This document shows positions 11,983 to 24,765 of a DNA stretch of 42,740 nt, in pieces (the stretch's first letter is position 1; each line of letters starts with the position of its first letter). The stretch is from Liolophura sinensis (taxonomy: Eukaryota; Mollusca; Polyplacophora; Chitonida; Chitonidae). The notes beneath the pieces were generated by a model. The model had not been told where the DNA came from, ran no database searches, and worked only from the letters and a program-made list of their open reading frames with translations. The stretch is from NCBI RefSeq assembly GCF_032854445.1, contig NW_027018318.1, forward strand, positions 1 through 42,740, given 5' to 3'. A program made the position numbers and the translations under genes.

Positions 11983-14900
11983 ATTATGACATCAATGATC
12001 ATTGAATTGTCGCTACAGCCAAAAGTATTGGTCGGAGAGCAACGCGGTTTGCACCATTCGATTTCTTGTCACAAAATACGTCGGATTAGACTCTTACCAG
12101 CAGCACTGGAACAGTTTTTCCACTTTTGCATTTTTGCCTCGTCTTTTTGTTAATTGAAATCGGCTACACTGTACTCTGTACAATCGCGACTGGTCATTAC
12201 TATATTCAACTTTTGACTATATGTTATGTGCCCTTCGGTAGCCCTGAAGCCTTAAAAATCTTTGGGCTAAGCCCATTTAACTCACCCAGCAATTGCCTTA
12301 CTTCTAAGTGCAAGACAATCTCAAAGTCTTTATCTACGTGTAGAAAAACCACACCATTTGTACGTGAAAAACACAAGGTACTTGATACAGTCTGCTGTAA
12401 AAAGTACAACTGACCACAGACCCACATTTATAAGGTGCCAAAAGATGCGGAATTGAGCCAGGTATCGGCAGCTGATGAATAATTGCAAATTTCCCTGGTT
12501 TCCATGGAGTAAGAGCCGTTGCTGTGCACATGACTATGACATAAATGATCATTCAATTGTCACTACAGCCAAAAGTATTGGTCGGAGAACAACGCGGTTT
12601 GCACCATTCGATTTGTCGTCACAAAGTACGTCGGATTAGCCTCTTACCAGCAGCACTGGAACAATTTTTTCAATTTTGCATTTTTGCCTGGTCTTTTTGT
12701 TATTTGAAATCGGCTACACTGTACTATGTACAATTGCGACTGGTCATTACTATATTCAACTTTTGACTATATGTTATGTGCCCTTCGGTAGCCCAGAAGA
12801 AGTCATATCTTTGGGCTAAGCCCAATTAACTCACCCAGCAATTGCCTTACTTCTAAGTCGAAGACAATCTCAATGTCTTTATCTACGTGAAGAACTACCA
12901 CACCATTTGTACGTGAAAAACACAAGGTACTTGATACAGTCTGCTGTAAAAAGTACAACTAAACACTGACCCACATTTATAAGGTGCCAAAAGATGCGGA
13001 GTTGAGCCAGGCATCGGCAGCTGTTGAAAAATTGCAAATATCCCTGGTTTCCATGGAGTAAGAGCCGTTGCTGTGCACGTGATTATGACATAAATGATCA
13101 TTGAATTGTCGCTACAGGCAAAAGTTTTGGTCGGAGAGCAACGCGGTTTGCACCATTCGATTTCTCGTCACAAAATACGTCGGATTAGCCTCTTACCAGC
13201 AGCACTGGAACAGTTTTTCCACTTTTGCATTTTTACCTGGTCTTTTTGTTAATTGAAATCGGCTACACTGTACTCTGTACAATCGCGACTGGTCATTACT
13301 ATATTCAACTTTTGACTATAAGTTATGTGCCCTTCGGTAGCCCAGAAGACGTCAAATCTTTCGGCTAAGCCCATTTAACTCACCCAGCAATTGTCTTACT
13401 TCTAAGTCCAAGACAATCTGAAAGTCTTTATCTACGTGTAGAAAAACCACACCATTTGTACATGAAAAACACAAGGTACTTGATACAGTCTGCTGTAAAA
13501 AGTACAACTAAACACTGACCCACATGAATAAGGTGCCAAAAGATGCGGAATTGAGCCAGGCATCGGCAGCTGTTGAAAAATTTCAAATTTCCCTGGTTTC
13601 TATGAAGAAAGAGCCGTTGCTGTGCACGTAATTATGACATCAATGATAAATCAATTGTCGCTACAGCCAAAAGTATTGGTCGGAGAGCAACGCGGATTGC
13701 ACCATTCGATTTCTCGTCACAAAATACGTCGGATTAGCCTCTTACTAGCAGCACTGGAACAGTTTTTCCACTTTTGCATTTTTGCCCGGTCTTTTTGTTA
13801 ATTGAAATCGGCTACACTGTACTGTGTACCATCGCGACTGGTCATTACTATATTCAACTTTTGACAATATGTTATGTGCCCTTTGGTAGCCCAGAAGACG
13901 TCAAATCTTTCGGCTAAGCCCATTTAACTCACCCAGCAATTGCCTTACTTCTAAGTGCAAGACAATCTCAATGTCTTTATCTACGTGTAGAAAAACCACA
14001 CCATTTGTACATGAAAAACACAAGGTACTTGATACAGTCTGCTGTAAAAAGTACAACTAAACGCTGACCCGCTTCAGTAAGGTGCCAAAAGATGCGGAAT
14101 TGAGCCAGGCATCGGCAGCTGTTGAAAAATTGCAAATTTCCCTGGTTTCCATGGAGTAAGAGCCGTTACTGTGCACATGATTATGACATAAATGATCATT
14201 CAATTGTCACTACAGCCAAAAGTATTGGTCGGAGAACAACGCGGTTTGCACCATTCGATTTGTCGTCACAAAATACGTCGGATTAGCCTCTTACCAGCAG
14301 CACTGGAACAATTTTTTCAATTTTGCATTTTTGCCTGGTCTTTTTGTTAATTGAAACCGGCTACACTGTACTCTGTACAATCGCGACTGGTCATTACTAT
14401 ATTCAACTTTTGACTATATGTTATGTGCCCTTCGGTAGCCCAGAAGACGTCAAATCTTTGGGCTACGCCCATTTAACTCACCTAGCAATTGTCTTACTTC
14501 TAAGTGCAAGACAATCTCAATGTCTTTATCTACGTGTAGAAAAACCACACCATTTGTACGTGAAAAACACAAGGTACTTGATACAGTCTGCTGTAAAAAG
14601 TACAACTGACCACAGACCCACATTTATAAGGTGCCAAAAGATGCGGAATTGAGCCAGGTATCGGCAGCTGATGAATAATTGCAAATTTCCCTGGTTTCCA
14701 TGGAGTAAGAGCCGTTGCTGTGCACGTGATTATGACATAAATGATCATTCAAATGTCACTACAGCCAAAAGTATTGGTCGGAGAGCAACGCGGTTTGCAC
14801 CATTCGATTTGTCGTCACAAAATACGTCGGATTAGCCTCTTACCAGCAGCACTGGAACAATTTTTTCAATTTTGCATTTTTGCCTGGTCTTTTTGTTATT

Positions 14901-16561
14901 TGAAATCGGCTACACTGTACTATGTACAATCGCGACTGGTCATTACTATATTCAACTTTTGACTATATGTTATGTGCCCTTCGGTAGCCCAGAAGAAGTC
15001 ATATCTTTGGGCTAAGCCCATTTAACTCACCCAGCAATTGCCTTACTTCTAAGTCCAAGACAATCTCAATGTCTTTATCTACGTGAAGAAAAACCACACC
15101 ATTTGTACGTGAAAAACACAAGGTACTTGATACAGTCTGCTGTAAAAAGTACAACTAAACACTGACCCACATTTATAAGGTGCCAAAAGATGCGGAATTG
15201 AGCCAGGCATCGGCAGCTGTTAAAAAATTGCAAATATCCCTGGTTTCCATGGAGTAAGAGCCGTTGCTGGGCACGTGATTATGACATCAATGATCATTGA
15301 ATTGTCGCTATAGCCAAAAGTTTTGGTCGTAGAGCAACGCGGTTTGCACCATTCGATTTTTCGTCACAAAATACGTCGGATTAGCCTCTTTCCAGCAGCA
15401 CTGGAACAGTTTTTCCATTTTGCATTTTTGCCTGGTCTTTTTGTTAACTGAAATCGGCTACACCGTACTCTGTACAATCGCGAAGGGTCATTACTATATT
15501 CAACTTTTGACTATAAGTTATGTGCCCTTCGGTAGCCCAGAAGACCTGAAATCTTTGGGCTAAGCCCATTTAACTCACCCAGCAATTGCCTTACTTCTAA
15601 GTGCAAGACAATCTCAATGTCTTTATCTACGTGTAGAAAAACCACACCATTTGTACGTGAAAAACACAAGGTGCTTGATACAGTCTGCTGTAAAAAGTAC
15701 AACTGACCACAGACCCACATGAATAAGGTGCCAAAAGATGCGGAATTGAGCCAGGTATCGGCAGCTGTTGAATAATTGCAAATTTCCCTGGTTTCCATGG
15801 AGTAAGAGCCGTTGCTGTGCACATAATTATGACATAAATGATCATTCAATTGTCACTACAGCCAAAAGTATTGGTCGGAGAACAACGCGGTTTGCACCAT
15901 TTGATTTGTCGTCACAAAATACGTCGGATTAGCCTCTTACCAGCAGCACTGGAACATTTTTTTCAATTTTGCATTTTTGCCTGGTCTTTTTGTTATTTGA
16001 AATCGGCTACACTGTACTCTGTACAATCGCGACTGGTCATTACTATATTCAACTTTTGACTATATGTTATGTGCCCTTCGGTAGCCCAGAAGAAGTCATA
16101 TCTTTGGGCTAAGCCCATTTAACTCACCCAGCAATTGCCTTACTTCTAAGTCGAAGACAATCTCAATGTCTTTATCTACGTGAAGAAAAACCACACCATT
16201 TGTACGTGAAAAACACAAGGTACTTGATACAGTCTGCTGTAAAAAGTACAACTAAACACTGAACCACATTTATAAGGTGCCAACAGATGCGGAATTTAGC
16301 CAGGCATCGGCAGCTGTTAAAAAATTGCAAATATCCCTGGTTTCCATGGAGTAAGAGCCGTTGCTGGGCACGTGATTATGACATCAATGATCAATGAATT
16401 GTCACTACAGCCAAAAGTATTGGTCGGAGAGAAACGCGGTTTGCACCATTCGATTTCTCGCCACAAAATACGTCGGATAAGCCTCTTACCAGCAGCACTG
16501 GAACAGTTTGTCCACTTTTGCATTTTTGCCTGGTCTTTTTGTTGATTGAAATCGGCTACAC

Positions 16562-18020
16562 TGTACTCTGTACAATCGCGACTGGTCATTACTATATCCA
16601 ACTTTTGACTATAAGTTATGTGCCCTTCGGTAGCCCAGAAGACCTGAAATCTTTGGGCTAAGCCCATTTAACTCACCCAGCAATTGCCTTACTTCTAAGT
16701 GCAAGACAATCTCAATGTCTTTATCTACGTGTAGAAAAACCACACCATTTGTACCTGAAAAACACAAGGTACTTGATACAGTCTGCTGTAAAAAGTACAA
16801 CTGAACACTGACCCACCTCAGTAAGGTGCCAAAAGATGTGGAATTGAGCCAGGCATCGCCAGCTGTTGAAAAATTGCAAATTTCCCTGGTTTCCATGGAG
16901 TAAGAGCCGTTGCTGGGCACGTGATTATGACATTAATGATCATTGAATTGTCGCTACAGCCAAAAGTATTGGTCGGAGAGCAACGCGGTTTGCACCATTC
17001 GATTTCTCGTCACAAAATACGTCGGATTAGCCTCTTACCAGCAGCACTAGAACAGTTTTTCCACTTTTGCATTTTTGCCTGGTCTTTTGTTAATTGAAAT
17101 CCGCTACACTGTACTCTGTACAATCGCGACTGGTCATTACTATATTCAACTTTTGACTATATGTTATGTGCCCTTCGGTAGCCCAGAAGACCTAAAAATC
17201 TTTGGGCTAAGCCCATTTAACTCACCCAGCAATTGCCTTACTTCTAAGTGCAAGACAATCTCAAAGTCTTTATCTACGTGTAGAAAAACCACACCATTTG
17301 TACGTGAAAAACACAAGGTACTTGATACAGTCTGCTGTAAAAAGTACAACTGACCACAGACCCACATTTATAAGGTGCCAAAAGATGCGGAATTGAGCCA
17401 GGTATCGGCAGCTGTTGAATAATTGCAAATTTCCCTGGTTTCCATGGAGTAAGAGCCGTTGCTGTGCACATGATTATGACATAAATGATCATTCAATTGT
17501 CACTACAGCCAAAAGTATTGGTCGGAGAACAACGCGGTTTGCACCATTCGATTTGTCGTCACAAAATACGTCGGATTAGCCTCTTACCAGCAGCACTGGA
17601 ACAATTTTTTCAATTTTGCATTTTTGCCTGGTCTTTTTGTTATTTGAAATCGGCTACACTGTACTATGTACAATCGCGACTGGTCATTACTATATTCAAC
17701 TTTTGACTATATGTTATGTGCCCTTCGGTAGCCCAGAAGAAGTCATGTCTTTGGGCTAAGCCCACTTAAACTCACCCAGCAATTGCCTTACTTCTAAGTC
17801 GAAGACAATCTCAATGTCTTTATCTACGTGAGGAACTACCACACCATTTGTACGTGAAAAACACAAGGTACTTGATACAGTCTGCTGTAAAAGTACAACT
17901 AAACACTGACCCACATTTATAAGGTGCCAAAAGATGCGGAATTGAGCCAGGCATCGGCAGCTGTTAAAAAATTGCAAATATCCCTGGTTTCCATGGAGTA
18001 AGAGCCGTTGCTGTGCACGT
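16562..18020 (+). repeat. Left-arm higher-order block, copy 3 (more diverged)
   Basis: Offset 4941 bp (9 units) from copy 2. It shares ATATCCAAC, the CCTCAG form of module M2, GCATCGCCAGCTG (near 16854), CAAAGTCTT, and CGTGAGGAACTACC (17827), one base from the form in copies 1 and 2. It lacks TTCTTGTCAC and the AGCCCTGAAGCC form, so it is either an older duplicate or was partly converted by other units. The copy ends near the unit boundary at 18020. Confidence 0.72.
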
Positions 18021-18569
18021 GATTATGACATCAATGATCATTGAATTGTCACTACAGCCAAAAGTATTGGTCGGAGAGCAACGCGGTTTGCACCATTCGA
18101 TTTCTCGCCACAAAATACGTCGGATTAGCTCTTACCAGCAGCACTGGAACAGTTTTTCCACTTTTGCATTTTTGCCTGGTCTTTTTTGTTAATTGAAATC
18201 GGCTACACTGTACTCTGTACAATCGCGACTGGTCATTACTATATCCAACTTTTGACTATAAGTTATGTGCCCTTCGGTATCCCAGAAGACCTGAAATCTT
18301 TGGGGCAAGCCCATTTAACTCACCCAGCAATTGTCTTACTTCTAAGTCCAAGACAATGTCAATGTCTTTATCTACTTGTAGAAAAACCACACCATTTGTA
18401 CATAAAAAACTCAAGGTACTTGATACAGTCTGCTGTAAAAAGTACAACTGACCACAGACCCACATGAATAAGGTGCAAAAAGATGCGGATTGGGCCAGGT
18501 ATCGGCAGCTGTTGAAAAATTGCAAATTTTCCTAGTTTCCATCGAGTAAGAGCCGTTTGCTACGGACGT

Positions 18570-19622
18570 GATTATGACATAAATGATTATTCAATTGTCA
18601 CTACAGCCAAAAGTATTGGTCGGAGAGCACGGCGGATTACACATTCGATTTCTCGTCACCAAATACGTCGGATTAGCCTCTTACCAGCAGCACTGGAACA
18701 GTTTTTCCACTTTGCATTTTTGCCTGGTCTTTTTGTTAATTGAAATCGGCTACACTGTACTCTGTACAATCGCGACTGGTCATTACTATATTCAACTTTT
18801 GACTATAAGTTATGTGCCCTTCGGTAGCCCAGATGACCTGAAATCTTTGGGCTAAGCCCATTTAACTCACCCAGCAATTGCCTTACTTCTAAGTGCGAAG
18901 ACAATCTCAAAGTCTTTATCTACGTGTAGAAAAACCACACCATTTGTACGTGAAAAACACAAGGTACTTGATACAGTCTGCTGTAAAAAGTACAGCTGAC
19001 CACAGACCCACATGAATAAGGTGCAAAAAGATGCGGAATTGGGCCAGGTATCGGCAGCTGTTGAAAAATTGCAAATTTTCCTAGTTTCCATCGAGTAAGA
19101 GCCGTTGCTACAGACGTGATTATGACATAAATGATTATTCAATTGTCACTACAGCCAAAAGTATTGGTCGGAGAGCACGGCGGATTACACCATTCGATTT
19201 CTCGTCACAAAATACGTCGGATTAGCCTCTTACCAGCAGCACTGGAACAGTTTTTCCACTTTTGCATTTTTTGCCTGGTCTTTTTGTTAATTGAAATCGG
19301 CTACACTGTACTCTGTACAATCGCGACTGGTCATTACTATATTCAACTTTTGACTATAAGTTATGTGCCCTTCGGTAGCCCAGATGACCTGAAATCTTTG
19401 GGCTAAGCCCATTTAACTCACCCAGCAATTGCCTACTTCTAAGTGCAAGACAATCTCAAAGTCTTTATCTACGTGTAGAAAAACCACACCATTTGTACGT
19501 GAAAAACACAAGGTACTTGATACAGTCTGCTGTAAAAAGTACAACTGAACACTGACCCACTTCAGTATGGTGCCAAAAGATGTGGAATTGAGCCAGGCAT
19601 CCTCAGCTGTGAAAAATTGCAA
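18570..19622 (+). repeat. Junction-proximal pair of diverged units
   Basis: The last two forward units share private variants seen nowhere else in the left arm: GAGCACGGCGGATTACAC near their starts (18625 and 19173), and CTAGTTTCCATCGAGTAAG just before each start. M1 is the GATGACCTG form in both. This points to a local duplication of one diverged unit beside the inversion. The second unit stops at phase ~505, where the inversion begins. Confidence 0.8.
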
Positions 19623-19627
19623 GACTG
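19623..19627. other. Array inversion junction with 5-bp filler
   Basis: Forward monomer sequence matches through TTGCAA (ending 19622). Reverse monomer sequence matches from TACAGCAGACTG (starting 19628). GACTG between them belongs to neither phase. The filler makes a 7-bp direct repeat GACTGTA (19623-19629 and 19635-19641), so it may be copied from the adjacent right-arm sequence. The joined phases are ~505 forward and ~417 reverse, leaving 19535-19627 (93 bp) as the loop of the inverted repeat. A genuine chromosomal inversion, or an assembly or cloning join, would both look like this. Confidence 0.85.
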
Positions 19628-21435
19628 TACAGCAGACTGTATCAAGTACCTTGTGTTTTTTTATGTACAAATGGTCTGGTTTTTCTACACGTAGATAAAG
19701 ACATTGAGATTGTCTTGCACTTAGAAGTAAGGCAATTGCTGGGTGAGTTAAATGGGCTTAGCCCAAACATTTGACGTCTTCTGGGCTACCGAAGGGCACA
19801 TAACATATAGTCAAAAGTTTGAATATAGTAATGACCAGTCGCGATTGTACAGAGTACAGTGGTAGCCGATTTCAATTAACAAAAAGACCAGCAAAAATGC
19901 AAAAGTGGAAAAACTGTTCCAGGTGCTGCTGGTAAGAGGCTAATCCGACGTATTTTTGTGACGAGAAATCGAATGGTGCAAACCGCGTTGCTCTCCGACC
20001 AATACTTTTGGCTGTAGCGACAATTCAATGATCATTGATGTCATAATCACGTGCCCAGCAACGGCTCTTACTCCATGGAAACCAGGGAAATTTGCAATTT
20101 TTCAACAGCTGCCAATACCTGGCTCAATTCCGCATCTTTTGGCACCTTATTCATGTGGGTCTGTGGTCAGTTGTACTTTTTACAGCAGACTGTATCAAGT
20201 AACTTGTGTTTTATGTACAAATGGTCTGGTTTTTCTACACGTAGATAAAGACATTGAGATTGTCTTCGGACTTAGAAGTAAGATAATTGCTGGGTGAGTT
20301 AAATGGGCTTGGCCAAAGATTTGACGTCTTCTGGCTACCGAAGGGCACATAACTTATAGTCAAAAGTTGAATATAGTAAAGACCAGTCGCGATTGTACAG
20401 AGTACAGTGTAGCCGGTTTCAAGTAACAAAAAGACCGGGCAAAAATGCAAAAGTGGAAAAACTGTTCCAGTGGTGCTGGTAAGAGGCTAATCCGACGTAT
20501 TTTGTGACGAGAATCGAATGGTGCAAACCGCGTTGCTCTCCGACCAATACTTTTGGCTGTAGCGACAATTGAATGATCATTTATGTCATAATCACGTGCC
20601 CAGCAACGGCTCTTACTCCATGGAAACCAGGATATTTTGCAATTTTTTAACAGCTGCCGATGCCTGGCCCAATTCCGCATCTTTTGGCACCTTACTGAAG
20701 TGGGTCAGTGTTAAGTTGTACTTTTTACAGCAGACTGTATCAAGTACCTTGTGTTTTTTATGTACAAATGGTCTGGTTTTTCTACACGTAGATAAAGACA
20801 TTGAGATTGTCTTCGACTTAGAAGTAAGACAATTGCTGGGTGAGTTAAATGGCTTAGCCCAAAGATTTCAGATCTTCTGGGCTACCGAAGGGCACATAAC
20901 TTATAGTCAAAAGTTGAATATAGTAATGACCAGTCGCGATTGTACAGAGTACAGTGTAGCCGGTTTCAATTAACAAAAAGACCAGGTAAAAATGCAAAAG
21001 TGGAAAACTGTTCCAGTGCTGCTGGTAAGAGGCTAATCCGACGTATTTTGTGACGAGAAATCGAATGGTGCAAACCGCGTTGCTCTCCGACAATTACTTT
21101 TGGCTGTAGCGACAATTGAATGATCATTGATGTCATAATCACGTGCACAGCAACGAGCTCTTACTCCATGGAAACCAAGGAAATTTGCAATTTTTCAACA
21201 GCTGCCGATGCCTGGCTCAATTCCGCATCTTTTGGCACCTTACTGAAGTGGGTCAGTGTTCAGTTGTACTTTTCACAGCAGACTGTATCAAGTACCTTGT
21301 GTTTTTCACGTACAAATGGTGTGGTTGTTCTACACGTAGATAAAGACATTGAGATTGTCTTGCACTTAGAAGTAAGGCAATTGCTGGGTGAGTTAAATGG
21401 GCTGAGCCCAAAGATTTCAGGTCTTCTGGTCTACC

Positions 21436-22020
21436 GAAGGGCACATAACTTATAGTCAAAAGTTGAATATAGTAATGACCAGTCGCGATTGTACAGAGTA
21501 CAGTGTAGCCGGTTTCAATTAACAAAAAGACCAGGCAAAAATGCAAAAGTGGAAAAACTGTTCCAGTGCTACTAGTAAAAGGCTAATCCGATGTATTTTG
21601 TGACGAGAAATCGAATGGTGCAATCCGCGTTGCTCTCCGACCAATAATTTTGGCTGTAGCGACAATTGAATGATTATTGATGTCATCATCACGTGCCCAG
21701 CAACGGCTCTTACTCCAAGGAAACCAAGGAAATTTGCAATTTTTTACCAGCTGCCGATGCCTGGGCCAATTCCGCATCTTTTGGCACCTTATAAATGTGG
21801 GTCAGTGTTTAGTTGTACTTTTTACAGCAGACTGTATCAAGTACCTTGTGTTTTTTATGTACAAATGGTGTGGTTTTTCTACACGTAGATAAAGACATAG
21901 AGATTGTCTTGCACTTAGAAGTAAGAAAATTGCTGGGTGAGTTAAATGGGCTTGGCCCAAAGATTTCAGGTCATCTTGGCTACCGAAGGGCACATAACTT
22001 ATAGTCAAAAGTTGAATATA
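21436..22020 (-). repeat. Right-arm block X, copy 1
   Basis: About one unit, repeated at 24181-24765 (offset 2745 bp, 5 units). Shared private variants are CTAGTAAAAGGC with CCGATGTATT (near 21571-21594), GTCATCATC (21682-21690), TCCAAGGAAACC, TTTTTTACCAGCTG and CAGGTCATCTTGG. The two copies differ by one T in a homopolymer (near 21850) and a few substitutions. Confidence 0.8.
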
Positions 22021-23706
22021 GTAACGACCAGTCGCGATTGTACAGAGTACAGTGTAGCCGATTTCAAATAACAAAAAGACCAGGTAAAAATGCAAAAGTG
22101 GAAAAACTGTTCCAGTGCTGCTGGTAAGAGGCTAATCCGACGTATTTTGTGACGAGAAATCGAATGGTGCAAACCGCGTTGCTCTCCGACCAATACTTTT
22201 GGCTGTAGCGACAATTCAATGATCATTGATGTCATAATCACCTGCAGAGCAACGGCTCTTACTTCTTGGAAACCAGGGATATTTGCAATTTTTCAACAGC
22301 TGCCGATGCCTGGCTCAATTCCACATCTTTTGGCACCATACTGAAGTGGGTCAGTGTTCAGTTGTACTTTTTACAGCAGACGGTATCAAGTACCTTGTGT
22401 TTTTCATGTACAAATGGTCTGGTTTTTCTACACGTAGATAAAGACATTGAGATTGTCTTGCACTTAGAAGTAAGACAATTGCTGGGTGAGTTAAATGGGC
22501 TGAGCCCAAAGATTTGACGTCTTCTGGGCTACCGAAGGGCACATAACTTATACTCAAAAGTTGAATATAGTAATGACCAGTCGCAATTGTACATAGTACA
22601 GTGTAGCCAATTTCAATTAACAAAAAGACCAGGCAAAAATGCAAAAGTGGAAAAACTGTTCCAGTGCTACTAGTAAGAGGCTAATCCGACGTATTTTGTG
22701 ACGAGAAATCGAATGGTGCAATCCGCGTTGCTGTCCGACCAATATTTTTGGCTGTAGTGACAATTGAATGATCATTTATGTCATAATCACGTGCCCAGCA
22801 ACGGCTCTTACTCCATGGAAACCAGGGATATTTGCAATTTTTCAACAGCTGCCGATGCCTGGCTCAATTCCGCATCTTTTGGCACCTTACTGAAGTGGGT
22901 CAGTGTTCAGTTGTACTTTTTACAGCAGACTGTATCAAGTACCTTGTGTTTTTCACGTACAAATGGTGTGGTTTTTCTACACGTAGATAAAGATATTGAG
23001 ATTGTCTTGGACTTAGAAGTAAGGCAATTGCTGGGTGAGTTAAATGGGCTTAGCCTAAAGATTTCAGGTCATATTGGCTGCCGAAGGGGCACATAACTTA
23101 TAGTCAAAAGTTGAATATAGTAATGACCAGTCGCGATTGTACAGAGTACAGTGTAGCCGATTTCAATTAACAAAAGACCGGGCAAAAATGCAAAAGTGGA
23201 AAAACTGTTCCAGTGCTACTAGTAAGAGGCTAATCCGACGTATTTTGTGAGGATAAATCGAATGGTGCAATCCGCGTTGCTGTCCGACTAATACTTTTGG
23301 CTGTAGCGACAATTGAATGATCATTTATGTCATAATCACGTGCGTAGCAACGGCTCTTACTCCATGGAAACCAGGGAAATTTGCAATTTTTCAACAGCTG
23401 CGGATACCTGGCTCAATTCCGCATCTTTTGGCACCTTATTTATGTAGGTCTGTGGTCAGTTGTACTTTTTACAGCAGACTGTATGAAGTACCTTTTGTTT
23501 TTTATGTACAAATGGTGTGGTTTTTCTACACGTAGATAAAGACATTGAGATTGTCTTGGACTTAGAAGTAAGACAATTGCTGGGTGAGTTAAATGACCTT
23601 GGCCCAAAGATTTCAGGTCTTCTGGGCTACCGAAGGGCACATAACTTATAGTCAAAAGTTGAATATAGTAATGACCAGTCGCGATTGTACAGAGTACAGT
23701 GTAGCC
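22021..23706 (-). repeat. Right-arm block Y, copy 1
   Basis: A three-unit block repeated at 25316-27001, offset exactly 3295 bp (6 units). Shared private variants include GTAACGACC at the left edge, CTGCAG (22242-22247), ACTTCTTGG, AGACGGTATC, ATACTCAAAAG, GGTCATATTGGCTGCC, GAGGATAAATCG and GCGTAGC (23342-23348). Differences from copy 2 are a few substitutions and compensating 1-bp indels. Confidence 0.87.
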
Positions 23707-24180
23707 GATTTCAATTAACAAAAAGACCAGGCAAAAATGCAAAAGTGGAAAAACTGTTCCAGTGCTGATGGTAAGAGGCTAATCCGACGTATTTTGTGAC
23801 GAGAAATTGAATGGTGCAAACCGCGTTGCTCTCCGACCAATACTTTTGGCTGTAGCGACAATTCAATGATCATTGATGTCATAATCACCTGCAGAACAAC
23901 GGCTCTTACTTCTTGGAAACCAGGGATATTTGCAATTTTTTAACAGCTGCCGATGCCTGGCCCAATTCCGCATCTTTTGGAACCTTATAAATGTGGGTCA
24001 GGCTTTAGTTGTACTTTTTACAGCAGACTGTAGCAAGTACCTTGTGTTTTTTATGTACAAATGGTCTGGTTTTTCTACACGTAGATAAAGATATTGAGAT
24101 TGTCATGGACTTAGAAGTAAGATAATTGCTGGGTGAGTTAAATGGGCTTGGCCCAAAGATTTCAGGTCTTCTGGGCTACC

Positions 24181-24765
24181 GAAGGGCACATAACTTATAG
24201 TCAAAAGTTGAATATAGTAATGACCAGTCGCGATTGTACAGAGTACAGTGTAGCCGGTTTCAATTAACAAAAAGACCAGGCAAAAATGCAAAAGTGGAAA
24301 AACTGTTCCAGTGCTACTAGTAAAAGGCTAATCCGATGTATTTTGTGACGAGAAATCGAATGGTGCAATCCGCGTTGCTCTCCGACCAATAATTTTGGCT
24401 GTAGCGACAATTGAATGATTATTGATGTCATCATCACGTGCCCAGCAACGGCTCTTACTCCAAGGAAACCAAGGAAATTTGCAATTTTTTACCAGCTGCC
24501 GATGCCTGGGCCAATTCCGCATCTTTTGGCACCTTATAAATGTGGGTCAGTGTTTAGTTGTACTTTTTACAGCAGACTGTATCAAGTACCTTGTGTTTTT
24601 TTATGTACAAATGGTGTGGTTTTTCTACACGTAGATAAAGACATAGAGATTGTCTTGCACTTAGAAGTAAGAAAATTGCTGGGTGAGTTAAATGGGCTTG
24701 GCCCAAAGATTTCAGGTCATCTTGGCTACCGAAGGGCACATAACTTATAGTCAAAAGTTGAATAT
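24181..24765 (-). repeat. Right-arm block X, copy 2
   Basis: Copy of 21436-22020 at +2745 bp. It is followed by one extra unit (24766-25315) before block Y begins, whereas in copy 1 block Y follows directly. The change of offset from 5 to 6 units therefore reflects gain or loss of a single unit between the blocks. Confidence 0.8.

Larger units (their letters stand above)
11621..13233 (+). repeat. Left-arm higher-order block, copy 2
   Basis: Copy of 7776-9388 at +3845 bp. It carries the same private variants, including CGTGAAGAACTACC at 12886. Private differences include GACTC for GCCTC near 12090, AAAGTACG near 12623 and CCTCAG for TTCAG near 11876. Similarity to copy 1 fades at about 13234, where catttttGcc becomes catttttAcc. 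Confidence 0.85.
1..19622 (+). repeat. Left arm of satellite array: 36 forward units of ~549 bp
   Basis: The same ~549-bp sequence repeats without interruption. Taking GATTATGAC (or its variant) as phase 1, units start at 1, 551, 1100, 1648, 2198, 2652, 3201, 3747, 4294, 4843, 5391, 5940, 6489, 7039, 7588, 8137, 8687, 9236, 9785, 10334, 10883, 11433, 11982, 12532, 13081, 13630, 14179, 14728, 15277, 15825, 16374, 16923, 17472, 18021, 18570 and 19118. Only the fifth unit (454 bp) and the last one (cut at the junction) depart strongly from 549 bp. Units differ mainly by substitutions and occasional 1-bp indels. No gene lies in this interval. A satellite role (heterochromatin, chromosome structure) is inferred from organisation alone. 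I do not recognise the family. Confidence 0.97.
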
